Shown here piece by piece: positions 1 to 11,388 of a DNA stretch of 64,000 nt (position 1 is its first letter; the number at the start of each line of letters is the position of its first letter). Under the pieces are notes generated by a model. That model saw only the letters and a program-made list of their open reading frames with translations. It was not told the origin of the DNA and did not search any database. Location: the NCBI GenBank assembly GCA_015039365.1, contig WION01000152.1:1-64000 (forward strand), read 5' to 3'. The position numbers were made by a program, and so were the translations under genes. This stretch comes from Amanita rubescens. Taxonomy: Eukaryota > Basidiomycota > Agaricomycetes > Agaricales > Amanitaceae.

Positions 1-28
1 AGGGACGTCTGACGCGTGTATTTCATAG

Positions 29-2915
29 CACTCGCTTCCATTGCAAACCTGTCTTGCTTGGAAATCTGCTCTCGAACTAGTCGTTCCCATGATACGTGGT
101 CCGTTATTGTCAAAGTGCGTAATTGATTGCCCACATCACGTATCCATTTTATTAACAAGTTCACAGGGGGAAAAGAGCCTTTACAACGGCTCTGCGATAC
201 GATGGCGTAGGGAGTCACCTGGAACGACGGCCCATGTCCGTGATGCATTTTACAATGTATGATCGTTAATTGTTTTCCCGTTAAATGCTCTCATGGTTGA
301 TGTCGATTAGCTTCCTGTGCGTCGTCGTTCCCATCTGCCTTCCACACGCGTGTTGGAACAAATTCGTCACGAGCTCGAGTCGTACGCTCTCGTATTTCCA
401 AATGTATCGTTTTCTCTGCAAAATTTGCAGAATCAGAGAAAGCCAGGGCCGTCGAGAGACTCCACGTGGCGTATTCCAAAGGTATGCCCGAGACTTGGGT
501 TTACCACTCTCAATGTTTATGCTCTTAAGACGGGGTCAACCCTAGCGACGTTTCAGCATTTGTATGGAAAATCACTGGTAAAGGTAAATCGTGAATAGCG
601 ACTTGAAAAAATGCGATTAAAGCATGCAGCGAGTCGAGGAAATAAACGCAGTTTCCGGCAACCTAAAGCTAGACGGGTTCATCAGTCTCGTCGGCGCTCC
701 CTCAAAGGTGAGCTCATTACACTCTATTCTTTGACACAAACTAACGATTCTGCGTAGATGTACCAGTTTTTGTGTAGGCTAGACACTGGTATAACCGATA
801 GTTTAGTCTAACTCGTGGCTAGATGTGAATAGGCACCTTATTTCCCAGTGCGATCTGCACAAGGCGATATATTCGGTTTTTGAGAAGAGTACGTTCCAAA
901 GAAATGTGAGCAACTAGACCGTTGTATTAGCTCTTTTCTTACTGCTATAGGCGCCGGAGGATGAGGACGATACAGGAATACCAGCGTCTGGTAAGCAAGC
1001 ATTCATCCGTCGTCGTATGCAGTTGCTAATCCCAAATAGTAACTCGTCGCTCTCCGCGGAAGGGCGAGAAGAGGCCCGTTTATGTGCTGAACCTTACACT
1101 GCCTCCAGAAACCGTTGACAATTGCCTGGAACCAGATAAATCGGCCATTCACATCCGAGTACCTGAATTCCTGAGTGCCAAGGATCGAGCTGACAGTAAA
1201 TAGGATATGGAAATTGTTGCGTCGTTTCTAGCATCCATTGTCCGCGGATTCTTGCAAAGCCGCGGATATGTGACTGAGCTCAGTTGTGAACAGCCTCTCG
1301 AGGAAAGACAAGAATCTCCACGGAAAAAAAGACGAATTCAAAGGACTCGCACTGAAGAAATCGATGGCAGTGCTGGGTATAACGGCAACTCGGCGAACAC
1401 CATAGACCACAGCTCCACGGCTCCTTGTATCGACTTGGTTCGTGTTCGTTCAATGAAGTTCGATTCATACCAAAACCATTTTCTGTAGAACAATGACAGC
1501 CAATATCAAAAATGGACGGATGGCCGCACGGGACAAAGGTTCATCATTGACTTGCGTACAGGGCACACTTGTAACACGGCAATAAGTCAACAACAAACGA
1601 TCAACGTATCTTTAGATGATCGCCGTGAGGAAAGGCGCACGTTATATTTGCATCCGTCGGCCACTGAGTCAAACAGACCGACAACTCCAGATTGGCTCAG
1701 AGATGCTCTCAAGGTCTGTTCGGAGAATGTGTAATAATAACAGTTCATACTAACGTGGATGACTAGAGCAATTCAGTATACGTGGCAGCGGATAATCCAA
1801 TTCCTTTGGTAAATCATTATGACCGATGCGGAACCTGTCCAAGGAGAGGCAGTCTCCAGATTGAGCCTACCGGCCCTGCATACCGGTTTGTCAAAAGCGA
1901 TCTCGAGCAAGCGAAGGTTATAGGTCAGGTGGATCGCAAGTTTATTGCTTGCCTTATTAGAGGTAAAGGGACCCCGCCAGTTGGCGACTTACTTGAGGGT
2001 GAAAAAAACAAGGACAGTACTTCGGATGATTCGAGTTTGGTGCTCGTTGATCAGCATGCCGCCGATGAGCGTATCCGCGTAGAGCGCTACTTGAAAGAGC
2101 TGTGTCAGGGGTTCCTCCATAACCGAAAATACGGACCTGACTCAGAGCAGGGTGTGAGAGTCCAGAACCTTGAACCGCCAATACCATTACTCCTTACGCG
2201 GCATGAAGCTCTCAGATTGGCGAGTTCTCGTGATTTACAGAACTTTCTCTGCTGGTGGGGCCTCCATCTCGCTGGCTTATCAACGGAGATGAACGGAACC
2301 GGTCTTGATTCTGATTCTGGAATCAATCATGGGTATTTCCAGGTTCTTGTGAATACTATTCCGTTGATCATAAGTGACAAGGTATACTTCTCCTTAATGC
2401 CCATTTCTGGTATTCACGGCCACGCTTCCCTAGCTGACCCTGAAGAATGAATTGAGGAATTTAGTAAAATCCATCCTCGGGAGTCCAGATATCGTTCGTT
2501 TAAGCGATCAGGAACTTGAGGGACGCAATGATGAACTTTTGGACGAACTATCTTGGCTTAATGGACTCCGTTGTTGTCCGCAAGGAATCCTAGATTTGAT
2601 CAACTCGAAGGCTTGTCGAGGTTCGTCAAATATTCAGACCATAAGGAGGATTGATTCAACCGCTCCCACAGGAGCGATCATGTTCAATGATACTCTTACT
2701 TTAGAACAATGCAAGAGGCTCGTACACCAGCTATCAGAAACAGTCTTTCCTTTTCAGTGTGCCCATGGAAGGTGTGATTCTTGATCACAGGAATTTCCTC
2801 ATTTCTGAAAAGGCGGTATTTTAGGCCGTCTTTGGTCCCTGTGGCAAACACCGCCATCTTGCGCCCTAGGCGGCGGGAGGTGACCCGATTTGGATGGTCT
2901 CGACTCGGACAATAA
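29..2915 (+). CDS. MLH3: DNA mismatch repair protein MLH3 (5' partial)
   Basis: MutL-family subunit that pairs with MLH1 in nuclear mismatch repair and meiotic crossover resolution. The 5' end lies off the window; bases 1-28 look like the end of an intron. Fifteen exons join in frame across introns at 115-166, 257-310, 482-529, 584-629, 708-757, 774-822, 906-950, 991-1039, 1159-1203, 1438-1488, 1714-1766, 2382-2445, 2621-2671 and 2772-2824. The N-terminal GHKL ATPase part shows RDAFYN (just before 257) and EEINAVSG. The C-terminal endonuclease part shows DQHAADERIRVE (about 2050-2085) and ends with the MLH3-type CAHGRPSLVPV stretch, recovered only by splicing the last intron. The intron at 2621-2671 is 51 bp without a stop, so it could be misread as exon. 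Stop codon 2913-2915. No disabling change was seen. Confidence 0.93.
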
Positions 2916-3807
2916 GAAGCACAACTTGGGTACATGCTTCCCATCGCTTGTATCCGTGCGAAGGATGTGAAAACTAGCGACAGAAGCACCGTGAAATGAT
3001 TTATGTGTGCTGGAACAAAAGGTGACTCGGCTCCGACTTGAACCTGACTAGCTCCTTTATTGGTTCATCCATTGTCCTCCGCCTTTATTACATAAATGCC
3101 GTATACCTTAAAGTATATTTCATGTTCTCGAGTTCTCGAATTCTCGAATAATCCGACAATACTGGGTTTTCTTGTATATTCATATGCTGTCAAAGTATGT
3201 TCTCAGGCTTTTGAATATTGAATGTCAAGTGACCCAAAGCATTCATAAACGCCGCCTTATTTCCTGATGCAGACAATGAACTAATGACAAACGCTACCCC
3301 CCAGGACATGCCAGGCTTGACAGACCTTCCGAATACAAAAAAAACACTCGCCGAATCGGAGATGTGAATTGCTGGGTACATCATGCCACTACGCAAAACA
3401 TAACAACATACGAAGAATCAGTCAAATGGTCCATAGATTATTACAGAGATTACATGGAAGTCGCAGATGACGGAGAAGTCATAGCGGCAGGATTCTATTA
3501 TCCAGTAACACGTATAGAACGAAAATAACAATAAGGCTACTTGAAGTCAATTCTCATTCTCTATTCTCAAAATGGTTTTCCGAGTCCGGAAAACTGGTCC
3601 TGCGACTTTTCAATAGCATAGCAGAACTTGCAGACGAGCAAGATGTGTTTTTAGTAGTTGTACCAGTAACACGTCGCTTAAACATAAAAGGAGCAAGGTC
3701 TCAGTCGGCTTCAGCCGACGCTTATCTATGTTCTCAGGCTTTTGAATATTGAATGTCATTCATAAACGCCGCCTTTCGACCACTAAGCCACTCGCCAACG
3801 CTCCACC
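2916..3807. other. Intergenic DNA upstream of the SBDS-like array
   Basis: No gene could be supported here. Two direct copies of an upstream sequence (3196-3259 and 3727-3780) bracket an AT-rich segment of about 465 bp at 3260-3726 with no recognisable coding content. The bracketing copies resemble the 5' flank of the array genes that follow, so this may be a broken upstream array unit or an insertion of unknown type. Confidence 0.4.
3196..3780 (+). repeat. Duplicated promoter-like repeat of the SBDS-like array
   Basis: Copies at 3196-3259 and 3727-3780 share a stretch reading TATGTTCTCAGGCTTTTGAA followed by CATAAACGCCGCCT. Weaker relatives occur before the other array members, near 4615, 5280, 6165 and 7291. 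The last one has TTTATAAACGCCGCC about 60 bp before its ATG. The position suggests a conserved core promoter/5'UTR copied with the genes; that function is inferred. Confidence 0.5.
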
Positions 3808-4544
3808 ATGGGCAATATTTGCAGAGTCATCTATAGACCTGATCCCGAGAAAATAGACGAATACTACAGCGTCCTGCTCGTGCAAAAAAAGGTAAAAGCC
3901 AACCTTCTCTGCGGCGTCATCAATGAAACGCCACTCCCATCTTGATAGTATAGAATGTGGATAGCAGGAGGTAACGTTAACTTATTCGTTCGTTTGAGAT
4001 GTGTTGATTGATCGAGTCATTGCGATAGACAAGTAAACATGGAGACATTCCTTGGACAGCCTTCGCTAATTTGTTAATGCAGGACGATCCCTCTTGCTGA
4101 TATTGTGGATCGCCAGCGTAAGATAGTATCCAACTAGATCGCAGCCGATCATTGATGCCTTTATTTTATTCTGCAGAATTTGTAATCGACTGGCACGCTA
4201 AAGAGTCAAAAAGCCGTTGGGGCGAACAGGCTTCAAGTCAGCAGCTGGACAAAGACTTTGGTACGCACGAGGGAGTTGACATTGTCAAGATCGTCATCGA
4301 GAAAGGAGAGGAATATGATGACGATGACGATTTGAGTGACTACGAGTGGGAAGGGTCCTTAGGGGTGGAGGACGAAGACGATTCCAGTGACACCGAGAGG
4401 GGAGAGCCCGTACGGGTGGAGGACGAAGATTTCGAGAGATCGAAGAATGATGTCGATGAATTGCAAAAGAATCCGCCGAATGTAACGGGAAGAATTGCTG
4501 CAGATGATAACTTACCTGGATCTCCTGTCACTGCAAACCAATGA
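3808..4544 (+). CDS. SBDS/RTC3-like small protein, array copy A
   Basis: Four exons (3808-3891, 3954-3970, 4083-4117, 4177-4544) join in frame to a 167-residue product. The core resembles the SBDS N-terminal domain as found in yeast RTC3/YHR087W: an MGN-C-R-V-YRPDP start, a TIPLADIVD segment, then a QASSQQLDKDFGTHEGVDIV block. RTC3-type proteins are small and linked to RNA metabolism and stress; the exact role here is unknown. Unlike RTC3 it has a long acidic tail rich in D, E and S (about residues 105-167). The middle exon is only 17 nt and its borders are set by frame continuity with copies C and E, so they are less certain. No disabling change is visible. Confidence 0.65.
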
Positions 4545-4725
4545 TCGTGCCACGGCGCTTGAACAAATCCCGTATATATATTTTACGTTTTCCATGTCCT
4601 CGATATGCTATCAGAGTATGTTCCTGCAGGCAACGTCAAATGATCCATGGGAAAGACGACGCTCAAAAAAAGGCCGCCTATCTACCCTTAAGCCATTTAT
4701 CAACCGATGCCTGGTGCGTTCCACC

Positions 4726-5100
4726 ATGGGCAATGTTTGCGGAATCGCCTATCGACCTGATCTCGAGAAAACCGGCGAGTACTACTGCATCTTCGTCGAC
4801 AAGGAAATGGTAACAGAAGCCAATCTTCTCTGCGGGCTAACATAATGGTAACGTCGCTCCAATCTTGATAGCATAGTAGATGGGAAGCAGGAGGTAATGT
4901 CTAGATGTTATTCTGCAACGATTGAAATCGACTGGCATACCAAAAAAAAACAAGACGCATGTGCCAATAGGCTTCAAATGAACAGCTAGATAAAGACTCC
5001 GGCACACACGAAAATGTTGGTGTCGTCAAAATCACGCTCGATGAAGGAGTTGATGATTTCGATGACCTCCGATATGTCTGAAATGACTTGGAAAAATGAT
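4726..5100 (+). pseudogene. SBDS/RTC3-like pseudogene, array copy B
   Basis: Exon 1 (4726-4809) is intact and parallels copies A and C, starting MGNVCGIAYRPD. The 17-nt second exon (4877-4893) begins with an in-frame TAG, the TIPLAD exon is missing, and the last-exon homology (about 4910-5090) has stops and frame breaks. I read this as a dead array unit rather than a separate short gene. Confidence 0.65.
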
Positions 5101-5411
5101 AATTGCGAAAGAATGTACCACATAGCTGCTGACGATATGCAAATGCTTGTCCGGATCAGAACCAGCGCTTGAACAACTTGGATGACCTCGTCATCGTCTA
5201 GCCTGTTTTTGTTTCATTTGTTGCCCTCCGCGTAAATGCCACGTATATATTTTTGGCTGTACGTGTTCTCGATAAGCTATCAACGTACGTTCTCCGAAGG
5301 TGATGTCAAGTGACTCACTGGCAAGGCCAATAAGAAGTTCATTAAAAGCCACCCTTCAACCATTAAGCCACTTGTCAACTCATTCTAGCCTCGAGTGCCC
5401 TCCAATGCACC

Positions 5412-5991
5412 ATGGGCAACACATGTAGAGTCGTCTATAGGCCTGATCCAGAGGAAAGGGATGAGTACTACAGTATCCTTCTCAAGCAGCCAAAGGTAAA
5501 CAAGCTAATCTTCGCTGCGGACCGACACCAATGATAACGCCCATTTTGATAGTATAGAAAGTGGAAAGCAGGTGGTATGTGAGCTCATTCCATTCTCCGG
5601 AGATGCGATTGATCGACAGTCATCGTGATAGACAAGTGAACGAGCTGGGTTTTCTCGGGACGCTCCCGCTAATTTGTCAATGCAGGACAATCCCTCTAGC
5701 AGATATTGTGCATTTTCAGGGTAGGATACGATTCGACTAGATCGAAGTCGACTATTGATGCCTAGATTTTATTCCGCAGAGTTTCGAATTGACCGGCACA
5801 CTAAAAAATCAACACGCAAGTGGGGCAAACAAGCTTCGAATCAGCATCTAGACGATGACTTTGGCACGCACGAGGAAGTTGAAGTCGTCAAAATCATCCT
5901 TGAGAAAGGGGAGGAATATGTCAAAGACCGTGACGATGATACTTGGCTTGGTCTCGTGGTCGCTGACGTCGATGCATCATATCCGTGTTGA
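5412..5991 (+). CDS. SBDS/RTC3-like small protein, array copy C
   Basis: Exons 5412-5495, 5558-5574, 5686-5720 and 5780-5991 have the same lengths as copy A for the first three and join in frame to 115 residues. The start MGNTCRVVYRPDPEERDEYY and the core QASNQHLDDDFGTHEEVEVV match the array consensus, so this is another RTC3-like (SBDS N-terminal fold) protein. The tail is shorter than in copy A and ends in SYPC. No stop or frameshift was seen, but expression is unproven and the micro-exon makes the model tentative. Confidence 0.62.
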
Positions 5992-6159
5992 ACAATAGTG
6001 ATTGTAAACTGAGAATACCGCCAACGCATGTAACGATTTGAATTGCTGCAGATGATAACTTGGCCGGACTCGCTCCTGTAAATCGATTATCATGCCACGA
6101 GTGCCACTTAAACAAAAATGCCCCTGCGGTACCGACTTCGTTACTCGTTCTGCCATCTG

Positions 6160-6520
6160 AGTATGTTCTCAGGCAACGTCAAGCCTGAGTGACCCCGAGC
6201 CAAAGCCAAGACAGGGTCCATAGACGCCACGTTCCAATCATTACTAGTATGACATCCTCCTCCATCGAGAAAAGGTAAAAGCTAATCTTCTCTGCGGATT
6301 GACATTGATGATAACGCGGTTCTTATCTAGATAGTGTGGAGAGTGGAAAGCGGGAGGTAATGTTAGCCTGTTCGGTTTTCTGGAAATGCGATTGATCAGG
6401 GGTCGTGATAGACAAGTGGGTATGCAGAATTTCCTCGGGCAGCCCCTACTGATTTACCCGTGCAGGACGATCCCTCTTGCTGATATCACAACGTAAGATT
6501 GGGTTCAACTAGATCAGAGC
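6160..6520 (+). pseudogene. SBDS/RTC3-like pseudogene, array copy D
   Basis: Only pieces remain: the upstream repeat near 6165, the end of exon 1 before a GTAAAAG donor (about 6280), a diverged 17-nt exon near 6335, and a TIPLADI exon at about 6468-6490. The start codon and the entire last exon are gone. The unit ends where an unrelated duplicated segment begins. Confidence 0.55.
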
Positions 6521-7262
6521 AGACTGTTAGTAGGGCGTGTCTGAGGACATGACCAGCCACATTTTCCATTCGGTGATATGACGATTGCCTAGCCTTCTGT
6601 AGCATCTGTGTCTGAGTTGTTGAGGTGAACGTGGAAACGTTTCGGCATACAGAAAGTGAAGGCCTGTCGGCACGGAGAGGCATTGAGCAGCCAACATTTG
6701 TTGAGGGGATAATGCATACACCAATGAATGGCTTAAGAAACGGATGAGAAACATGGAAGTTGCGCATAATCAGCAGATACGCATTGTAATGTTTGGGGAA
6801 GCAGTCAACAAGGATGGAGGGGAAGTGCACGAGATGCTTCGAATGTTGCCTAGTCTTTTTGTATTATTGGACAGAGTGGAAAGCCGTAGCCGTGAATGTA
6901 GCTTGGTTGTCGGAAGGGCATACTCATTTAAGTGAACCGCGAACGGTTTTTCAGCCGATGCGCCCGTTCAAATGCGAGATTACATTTGGGCCGTCGATGC
7001 GTAGATTGCGCCACCTATATCAGATTACAGGGTGAGGAAGCGATCAATGTGGACGAAAGGGAAGTGCATGAGATACATCGAACGTTGCCGGAAATTACAG
7101 ACGGCGTGGGGGACACGCATATCATTATTGGACGCAGCATTGGACGGCGTGGAGCACGAGACCATGGGAACGCGCATGTGACTTTGCATTTTCCCATATG
7201 CAAGGTGCGCCGCAAGACCCACAACCCATGGTTGCGGGGATTGAAGGTCGCGTGACGTCAGC
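6521..7262. repeat. Unidentified segment with an internal direct duplication
   Basis: No gene could be assigned. Two stretches, about 6797-6862 and 7030-7097, share the order GAAGC..TCAACAAG/TCAATGTGG..GAAGTGCA..GAGAT and read as related peptides on the + strand (GEAVNKDGGEVHEMLRMLP versus GEEAINVDEREVHEIHRTLP). Flanking frames are short and broken, so this looks like a decayed, partly duplicated coding fragment of unknown origin lying between array copies D and E. Confidence 0.35.
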
Positions 7263-7362
7263 CGGAACGACGTCATGACTCATACGACGCAGGTTTATAA
7301 ACGCCGCCTTTCGACCATCAAGCTATTTGTCCTTCTCATTTTAGCTCCAAATACTCTCCACC

Positions 7363-7987
7363 ATGGTCAAAAGCATTTGCAGAGTTGTTTATAAACCTGA
7401 TCACGATAAAACCGACGAATACATCGTCATCGTCAACCCGACAGAGGTAAAAAGTCTATCATCTCCTCCGCAGACCGACTTAAACTCATCAATGATAACG
7501 CGAACACCATCTTGATAGTATAGAAAGTGGAAAGATGGAGGTAATTATGATTCTGTCGTTTCATCGGAGATGCGACTGATCGTGAACATTGAACTTGTTG
7601 TATAGACACGTAATATGCGGGATCTTTTCGGTTGGCTCTCGCTAATTCAATTGTTACCGTTGATACAGGACGATCCCTCTTGCCGATGTCGTGGATGGTG
7701 AGATAGAGCTCAATCAAGACCGGATCTGATTGTTGATGTGATTCTCTACAGCGTTTGATGTGTTCCACTCTGGTCAAGGATCGCAAGGAATCTTGGGCAA
7801 GGCTTCGAATCAGCAGCTGGATAACGACTTTGGCACGCACAAAGATGTCGATGTCATCACTGCCGTCCTCCGAAAGGGAAAGGAGCAATCCGGCGATGCA
7901 ATTCGCTCCGGCCCTAATGCGACGAATATGTCGAGGGGTAGCGCCGCGTCGATTGACAACAAAGGGAAGGGTAATATGATAGGATAG
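7363..7987 (+). CDS. SBDS/RTC3-like small protein, array copy E (closest to canonical)
   Basis: Exons 7363-7446, 7525-7541, 7669-7697 and 7752-7987 give a 121-residue protein, close to the size of yeast RTC3 (111 aa). It reads TIPLADVVDAFDVFHSGQGS, then ILGKASNQQLDNDFGTHKDV, then a glycine/serine-rich end. This is the best match in the array to the SBDS N-terminal domain: (S/N)xQQLxNxFG, VDVI and GKEQ motifs in order. It lacks the acidic tail of copy A and is probably the ancestral-type member. A TATA-like TTTATAAACGCC lies about 60 bp upstream. Confidence 0.72.
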
Positions 7988-8359
7988 GTGATGTTTGAGG
8001 CAATGCTCTATTGTCGATCCGGAGATGAGCGGCGATTGTAGAAAGACTATATTCATTATTGTACCAACATGCATGTAACAGATCGAATTGCGGCAGATGT
8101 CAACTCGTCTTGTCCATTCTCTGCGAACCAGTCTTGTGTGCCACGTCGCGTAATGTGATAGGTTCATGCACTCGGACGAACTGTTGTTTCCGTGAAACGG
8201 TCAGATGCACCGATTTCCAAAATTAGCGGTAAACTCAAGGTTATATCTGATAACTCTTATTGTGCGGATAAATATGTATTATGCCGGTAGATATATTATT
8301 CATAGAATGGTCACGATAGGTGCTAATAGATCCCTAACAGATCAGAGCATCGCGATTCG
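7988..8359. other. Intergenic spacer between SBDS-like array and AFG1
   Basis: The spacer separates two convergent genes (copy E on +, AFG1 on -). Nothing beyond likely 3' untranslated sequence was recognised. Confidence 0.5.
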
Positions 8360-10214
8360 TCACTTCTGCCCGGCGGTCTCCGCCCATTCCTTGCTGCCCA
8401 TTTGAACTAGTCGCGAGCAAGCACGTGCGAAAGCGAATATCTCCTCTTCACCTGAGAACATGGAGCTGCGTCCAACAATGTCCGTGGAGAGGCCCTAGAA
8501 ATGGGGATAAGTCACCTTGGTGACTATGCAGGGTAGAATACATACTAGGTCATCCATGACGCTTCTCATATGATCAGATATGCCTGAGTTTCCTTCGCCT
8601 GCGGAGGATACACTACTGTCTGAGAATACTTGATAGACAGGGACTTCAGACGTCACAAATAGCTTTGTTTTGCTCTCATAGCATGCTGTTATAACATACG
8701 AAGTCAGAGAGGTATGCGATATTTAAAGTGTATCTCACCATCAATGAAAGTAATGAACCGGCGTGCCTATTATAAACAAAGGGGTTAGATCTGCTGCGGA
8801 TGTTTTTAGAAGAATGCTCAAAGGGCATACCATGTCTTTGCTGTCAAGTCCCATCTTGGGCACGTCAAGCACGAATACGGTTTCAAATGTATTTGTCACT
8901 TCTAAATAATCCGCAGCGCTCAAGGGCTGGGCGCAGAGATCGTGGAAACGGAATTTAGCGACTTTGCTCGTGCTCTCAGGAACCGCCAAACTGCGCCCCC
9001 AGATCTTGAGTTCGCGGTTCTTAACTGGCGGATCATTTGGATCGTTTTGCGCAAGTGCTTGAAAGATCTTGTGTATTTCCGAGTCGTTTTCAGGGGTCAG
9101 CGGATGGAAATAGACTTGGGAAAGTGCACGCGGGATTCGACGGTAATCTGGATGCTAGATGGTCAAGTGGACAAGGAGAAAGAAGTAAGCATTGTTACCT
9201 GTTCCAGAATTCAAGTCTGTTACGTCAAATTGAGATTTGAGGAGCTCGATCGCAGGAATGAAACTGGATCGCTGGATACCGTTCTTGTAAAGCTCGTCTG
9301 GATGCCGGCTGCGTACGAGAAGTGTTAGAAAAACCCGATCTTGTGCTTGAAATAGGACATTACTTGGATGTTATGACGCATACAACGCCATAGTTGAGCA
9401 ACGATTCCAGAAGCCTTCGAAGAATCATGGCGTCTGCAATATCAGTCACCTATTACGTCGTCGATTAGTTACGAACTCGTCAAGCACTTGGGGTCGCATA
9501 CCTGAAACTCGTCAAAGCATAACACGCTGGCATCCTGGGCAAGGTCTCTCACTACCGGAACTATTGGGTCGCCGCCGCGATGGCCCATGGCGAGCTTGGC
9601 AGCATGCAGCCGCTTGTGTACGTCGATCATAAAGGCATGGAAGTGGACACGACGTTTCCGCGTGATCGTGGCAGGAAGCGCTTGGTGGAAGATGTCCATA
9701 AGCATCGTCTTACCTGTCCCTACGTCACCATATAGGTAGAGACCTTTGGGGACCGAGGGAGGCGGTGCCGTCGGCTCGCGGGATAGGAGCCTTGTAAACT
9801 GGAGAAACATGAGGAATGGATCCACCGGATGTTCGTCCGACTTACGAATGAAGTCAGGGGAGCCGGAGAGAATATTGGCGGAGGAGTGTAGTGTAACAGT
9901 TTGTCATGTAGATCCTGCAGTTTGCGTATGATTCTAGTTTGGTGGCCGTCTCCATGCAGAATGCCCAATTCTAATAGTTTGTGGTATTGTTCTATAGGTG
10001 TAATAGATGGTAATGGGTCTTTGATTGGCTGGATATTCGCTTCCGGGGATGCGGTTGGGTGCTCAGGGGGGTATGAGTCTACTGCCAGTGAAGAGTTGAG
10101 AGCTCTCCCCTGCGATGAGCGGGTTGAAACCGGAGCTCGTTGGGTCCATTGGATGAGCAGCCGCCGAGTCCTGTACTGCGCGCAGGCAGAGAGGATGGTT
10201 CGAGCGGCTCGCAT
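8360..10214 (-). CDS. AFG1: AFG1-like mitochondrial AAA+ ATPase
   Basis: Homologue of yeast Afg1 and human AFG1L/LACE1, ATPases of the mitochondrial inner membrane involved in turnover of respiratory complex subunits. ATG at 10214; the first ~50 residues are basic and hydroxylated ([20 protein letters not shown]), as in a mitochondrial presequence. Walker A is GDVGTGKT (about 9730) and Walker B is [15 protein letters not shown], which appears only after removing the intron near 9435-9485. Later family motifs are [34 protein letters not shown] and [15 protein letters not shown]. At least six short introns are needed; all join in frame. The C-terminus runs [20 protein letters not shown] to a stop at 8360-8362. 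Length and motif order match the family and it looks intact. Confidence 0.93.
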
Positions 10215-10261
10215 GGAAGGTGGGAGTAGCGGATAACCGGGTATTCGGCAGACGCGGCACG
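10215..10261. promoter_or_regulatory. Compact bidirectional promoter, AFG1 / UreF-like
   Basis: Only 47 bp separate the two divergent start codons, so core promoters and 5' untranslated regions must overlap the opposing genes or be extremely short. No TATA box is evident. Inferred from position alone. Confidence 0.5.
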
Positions 10262-11144
10262 ATGAACGACGACGACGACGAAACTTTCATTTTGCTCGTT
10301 TTATCCGACAGTAATCTTCCAACTGGCTCTTTTGTCGCCTCAAGCGGTCTCGAATCTTACTTCAAGCATGGCTTCTCTTCCCTCTTTCCTTCATCAGAAC
10401 ATGCCCTTGTCTCCTTTATCCGTCAAAGCATCCCAACCTACGCTCGCAGCGCTCTTCCCTTCGTGACCGATGCCCATCGTATTATTTCTGCAGCAAAGGA
10501 CTCTCATACCACACTCACCAGTCTGCTTGCTCTCGATCAGCTATATGAGGCGTCAAATCTGAACCACGTTGCCCGTCGTGCATCTACAACTCAGGGTGTC
10601 GCTCTTCTGACCCTCTTCTCAAAGGGTTTATCCAAACCGCCGATCCATGCCGATACCTTCAAAGACGGTTCCCCTCCCAACCAACAATCTTCCCTCCTTT
10701 CCAGTCTCGTAGGCGAGTTCAAACTCCTCGTCCGACGGGAAGAGACGCCGGGTCACCTACCAGTTTGCTGGGGTATTCTCACAGGAGCCCTGGGTCTTTC
10801 ATTAGGTTCGCATCGCTCTTCAACCCTGTTATTTGTGCTATGCCGATGAAGTTACAGAACGTGCACAATATCTCCATCTATTCTTGCATGCACGGGGATT
10901 ACTGTCGGCCTCTGTCCGGTTAGGTGATATTGGACCGTATCGCTCTCAGCAGCTTCTGCTGCACGTTGTGCGACCTTTGGTGGCAGCAGAGGCCACTCGT
11001 TGCGCCCGCTTCCGCACTGGCCTTCTAGATGAGGACGATGTAAATTTTAATGTGGTGATGGATGGCCCAGCGAATACATGGCCCCTGGGCGAAGTGACAG
11101 CTGCGCGGCACGACTCGCAGTACTCCCGTGTTTTTAATAGCTGA
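10262..11144 (+). CDS. ureF: Urease accessory protein UreF-like
   Basis: UreF joins UreD/UreH and UreG in the complex that loads nickel into urease. Two exons (10262-10805 and 10858-11144) splice to 276 residues. Family motifs are SDSNLPTGSFVASSGLESY near the N-terminus, VARRASTTQGVALLTL mid-protein, VCWGILTGALGLSLE across the splice, and QYLHLFLHARGLLSASVRL then GPYRSQQLLLH. The 52-bp intron begins with GTTCGC. The ATG at 10262 is chosen because it immediately precedes the conserved region. No urease structural gene lies in the window. Confidence 0.9.
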
Positions 11145-11388
11145 GTTGCATGTACGATATAGGTGTTTGTAGCATAGATCTGATGCGTTTATATCAACTT
11201 TTCTTTGACCACAGCGGTTTGCTAGCCACTTGAGGCTAAAACCCTCCACCTTTCAGGTTGCGGGGATCATGATATCCATATAATGTTCCCTCGTTGAATA
11301 CACGTTTGATATATATATCGATGACGTGCTGGCGAATCTCGTCTCAACCAGACTTCGATCCGTGCGTCTCTCCGTGCAAAACATTAAG

